7,038 nucleotides of DNA, taken from Propionibacteriaceae bacterium. GTDB lineage: Bacteria > Actinomycetota > Actinomycetes > Propionibacteriales > Propionibacteriaceae. The translations under genes and the position numbers were made by a program. The notes under the pieces are model-generated. The model was not told the DNA's origin, did not search any database, and saw only the letters and a program-made list of their open reading frames with translations. The DNA lies in the NCBI GenBank assembly GCA_031262845.1, contig JAISGZ010000099.1:1-7038 (forward strand), read 5' to 3'. Each line of letters begins with the position of its first letter. Position 1 is the first letter of the stretch. Below are positions 5,863 through 7,038 of this stretch, one piece after another.

Positions 5863-5881
5863 GATTGTCACGGTCACAATC
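5863..5881 (+). terminator. Weak dyad just after the 5'-nucleotidase stop
   Basis: GATTGT (5863-5868) and ACAATC (5876-5881) pair around CACGGTC, starting 9 bases after the TAA. The stem is short and no T-run follows. It may mark the transcript end, but strength is doubtful. Confidence 0.3.
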
Positions 5882-6043
5882 AGTCCGGAGACACATTCGG
5901 CGCTCTGTCGACAGGTCACCAACCGGCGGCCCACAAGTATCGATGAGTGGTGACGGTCCGGCGAACACACCAGTCGAAATACTGCCTAACCATCCCAGAC
6001 AACAGTTATGCTGCCCCTGGGTGACCGGTCCTCTACGGGCGCC

Positions 6044-6058
6044 AGCCCCGGCCGGGCT
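6044..6058. other. GC-rich hairpin in the 5855-6181 intergenic region
   Basis: AGCCC (6044-6048) and GGGCT (6054-6058) pair around CGGCC. The 327-base gap has no gene I can support: frames across it are short and lack family features. Besides this hairpin it contains the dyads and candidate promoter listed near 6068-6116. Confidence 0.35.
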
Positions 6059-6067
6059 ACCCGAAAA

Positions 6068-6082
6068 TCCACGATCCGTGGA
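6068..6082. promoter_or_regulatory. TCCACG/CGTGGA dyad upstream of the hydrolase gene
   Basis: TCCACG (6068-6073) and CGTGGA (6077-6082) are perfect complements around ATC, ending 5 bases before a candidate -35. It could be an operator. On the minus strand it is followed by TTTT, so a weak minus-strand terminator is also possible. Confidence 0.3.
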
Positions 6083-6087
6083 CAAAA

Positions 6088-6116
6088 TTGATGAAATCCA
6101 TAACTCACGTTATGCA
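6088..6116 (+). promoter_or_regulatory. Candidate promoter overlapped by a palindromic operator
   Basis: TTGATG (6088-6093) and TATGCA (6111-6116) are 17 bases apart. Both match consensus only partly. A 16-bp perfect dyad, CATAAC-TCAC-GTTATG (6099-6114), covers the spacer and the start of the -10. That is the typical place for a repressor site. It lies 66 bases before the hydrolase start, suggesting regulated expression. Confidence 0.35.
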
Positions 6117-6181
6117 TGGTGAGAACATGCGGGGGCTGACTGGGTTGTGAAATCCTTTATGAAATTGAGAAAGAAGTGTCG

Positions 6182-7038
6182 ATGAAACAGTCAAGACTGC
6201 GGTATCCTCTGTCGATATCTTGGCGATTTATGCTCGCCTCTGTGGCTGCAGCTTGTTTTATGTCAATGATGACGACGAGTGCGTCAGCGGAAACGGAAGA
6301 CCCTTCCGAAGGGCCGTTTACGATCCTCCTTTTGGGTGACTCATATACGGCTGGAAACGGCACCGGGTTCAACGAAGATGAGTATCCGTATTTCGATGAG
6401 TACGACGAGCAAGACAATGGTGGGGGCGGTTACGGGACGGGTCGCAGTAGGCTGAACTATGGGAATTTCTACAAGCAATATCTGGAATCTCTGCCCGGGT
6501 TTGAAGTGGGTGTGACAATAAAGAATCTGGCGGAGGCAGACGAAACTGCCATAGGCACAAAATGGCAAGCTTCAGATATTGAATACATGATAGAGGAAGG
6601 TGACATTGAGAAGGTAGATCTCGTGATGCTTTCGGCCGGTGGTAATGATATTAATTTTTATGACATGGTGCAAGCCTGCCTCAAGCAGCCTCACGACATA
6701 GCTGCTCTTCAGTCATGGTTTTCCCCGGAGGCTTACGCTTCTTGGGCAAGGGATTATATGTCAACATACCTGTTCCAAGAGCCGAATTGGTCTGAATGTC
6801 AGCAATTGATCACTGAAGCTGCTGGTGGAGAGGTCTTCTTGGTCGATGATAATCGAGGTCATGGCGACACGTTTGCGGTCACGGAAGCAAGTGACGAAGA
6901 ATACTATTTCGCTGATATCGAGTACGCGATGGAAAACACTGAGGAGATCTTTATTGAACTGGAAGCGCAGGGAGTCACTGAAGCCATTGTGATGGGTTAC
7001 CCGCGGCTGTTAACTGAGTGCGCTCAGCGCGAGGGTGA
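6182..7038 (+). CDS. Secreted SGNH/GDSL-family hydrolase (partial, runs off the right edge)
   Basis: The frame stays open for 285 codons to the window end; the closing TGA-like triplet at 7036 is out of frame. A signal peptide (1-36) has a hydrophobic core around FMLASVAAACFMSMM and an ASA cleavage site. Block I of the SGNH fold is LLGDSYTAGNG (50-60) with the nucleophile S54. RSRLNYGNFY (88-97) follows the usual actinobacterial pattern. Block III is SAGGNDINF (151-159) with N155. The block V Asp/His pair must lie outside the window, so completeness is untested. The likely role is ester hydrolysis outside the cell; substrate unknown. The mature part is strikingly acidic, with a D/E-rich insert at 64-78, and the gene is more AT-rich than the nucleotidase. 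The ribosome binding site is weak (AAGAAG). Codon 17 is an alternative ATG start. Confidence 0.8.
   Translation, partial: MKQSRLRYPLSISWRFMLASVAAACFMSMMTTSASAETEDPSEGPFTILLLGDSYTAGNGTGFNEDEYPYFDEYDEQDNGGGGYGTGRSRLNYGNFYKQYLESLPGFEVGVTIKNLAEADETAIGTKWQASDIEYMIEEGDIEKVDLVMLSAGGNDINFYDMVQACLKQPHDIAALQSWFSPEAYASWARDYMSTYLFQEPNWSECQQLITEAAGGEVFLVDDNRGHGDTFAVTEASDEEYYFADIEYAMENTEEIFIELEAQGVTEAIVMGYPRLLTECAQREG

Noticed and set aside
5624..6085. 153-residue minus-strand ORF spanning the nucleotidase end and the intergenic gap
   Set aside because: It is the complement of the repetitive Pro/Thr linker and GC-rich sequence; the Arg/Gly-rich translation is typical of an antisense artefact.

Overview
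The window looks like part of an actinobacterial chromosome with moderate to high GC. The evidence is a tRNA-Glu(CTC) with an encoded CCA end, GTG and TTG starts behind strong AGGAGG-type ribosome binding sites, a secreted 5'-nucleotidase with a sortase-type C-terminal tail, and protein families typical of Actinomycetota. I cannot name the species. A host- or animal-associated group such as Propionibacteriaceae or Actinomycetaceae is a guess.

Left part (about 1-3300): a patchwork of accessory genes and gene scars next to tRNA-Glu. In order it holds the tRNA (44-119), a hairpin-rich intergenic stretch, a DUF1643 gene (+), a C-terminal scrap of a small membrane protein that resembles subunits of actinobacterial conjugation clusters (-), a DUF3800 gene (-) with a compact two-hairpin leader RNA, a truncated primase of the TOTE conflict-system type (+), and a hypoxanthine/deoxyinosine DNA glycosylase (+). 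No integrase or transposase is visible. The mix of fragments, strand switches and differing base composition suggests a decayed genomic island or defence region at a tRNA locus.

Right part (about 3300-7038): two genes for secreted proteins. The first is a 793-residue bifunctional metallophosphatase/5'-nucleotidase with a signal peptide, both catalytic domains, a Pro/Thr repeat linker and an LPGAG variant of the sortase signal. After a 327-base intergenic region with several dyads comes the start of a secreted SGNH/GDSL hydrolase, which runs off the right edge and is clearly more AT-rich.

The two observations most worth following are the DUF3800 leader RNA (1790-1855, minus strand), which has a GNRA-capped hairpin and a terminator-like hairpin directly before the ribosome binding site, and the primase gene that stops just after its H motif, leaving only the front of a TOTE-type protein. 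The DUF3800 leader probably belongs with the published DUF3800 RNA motifs, so it may be a known class or a new variant.
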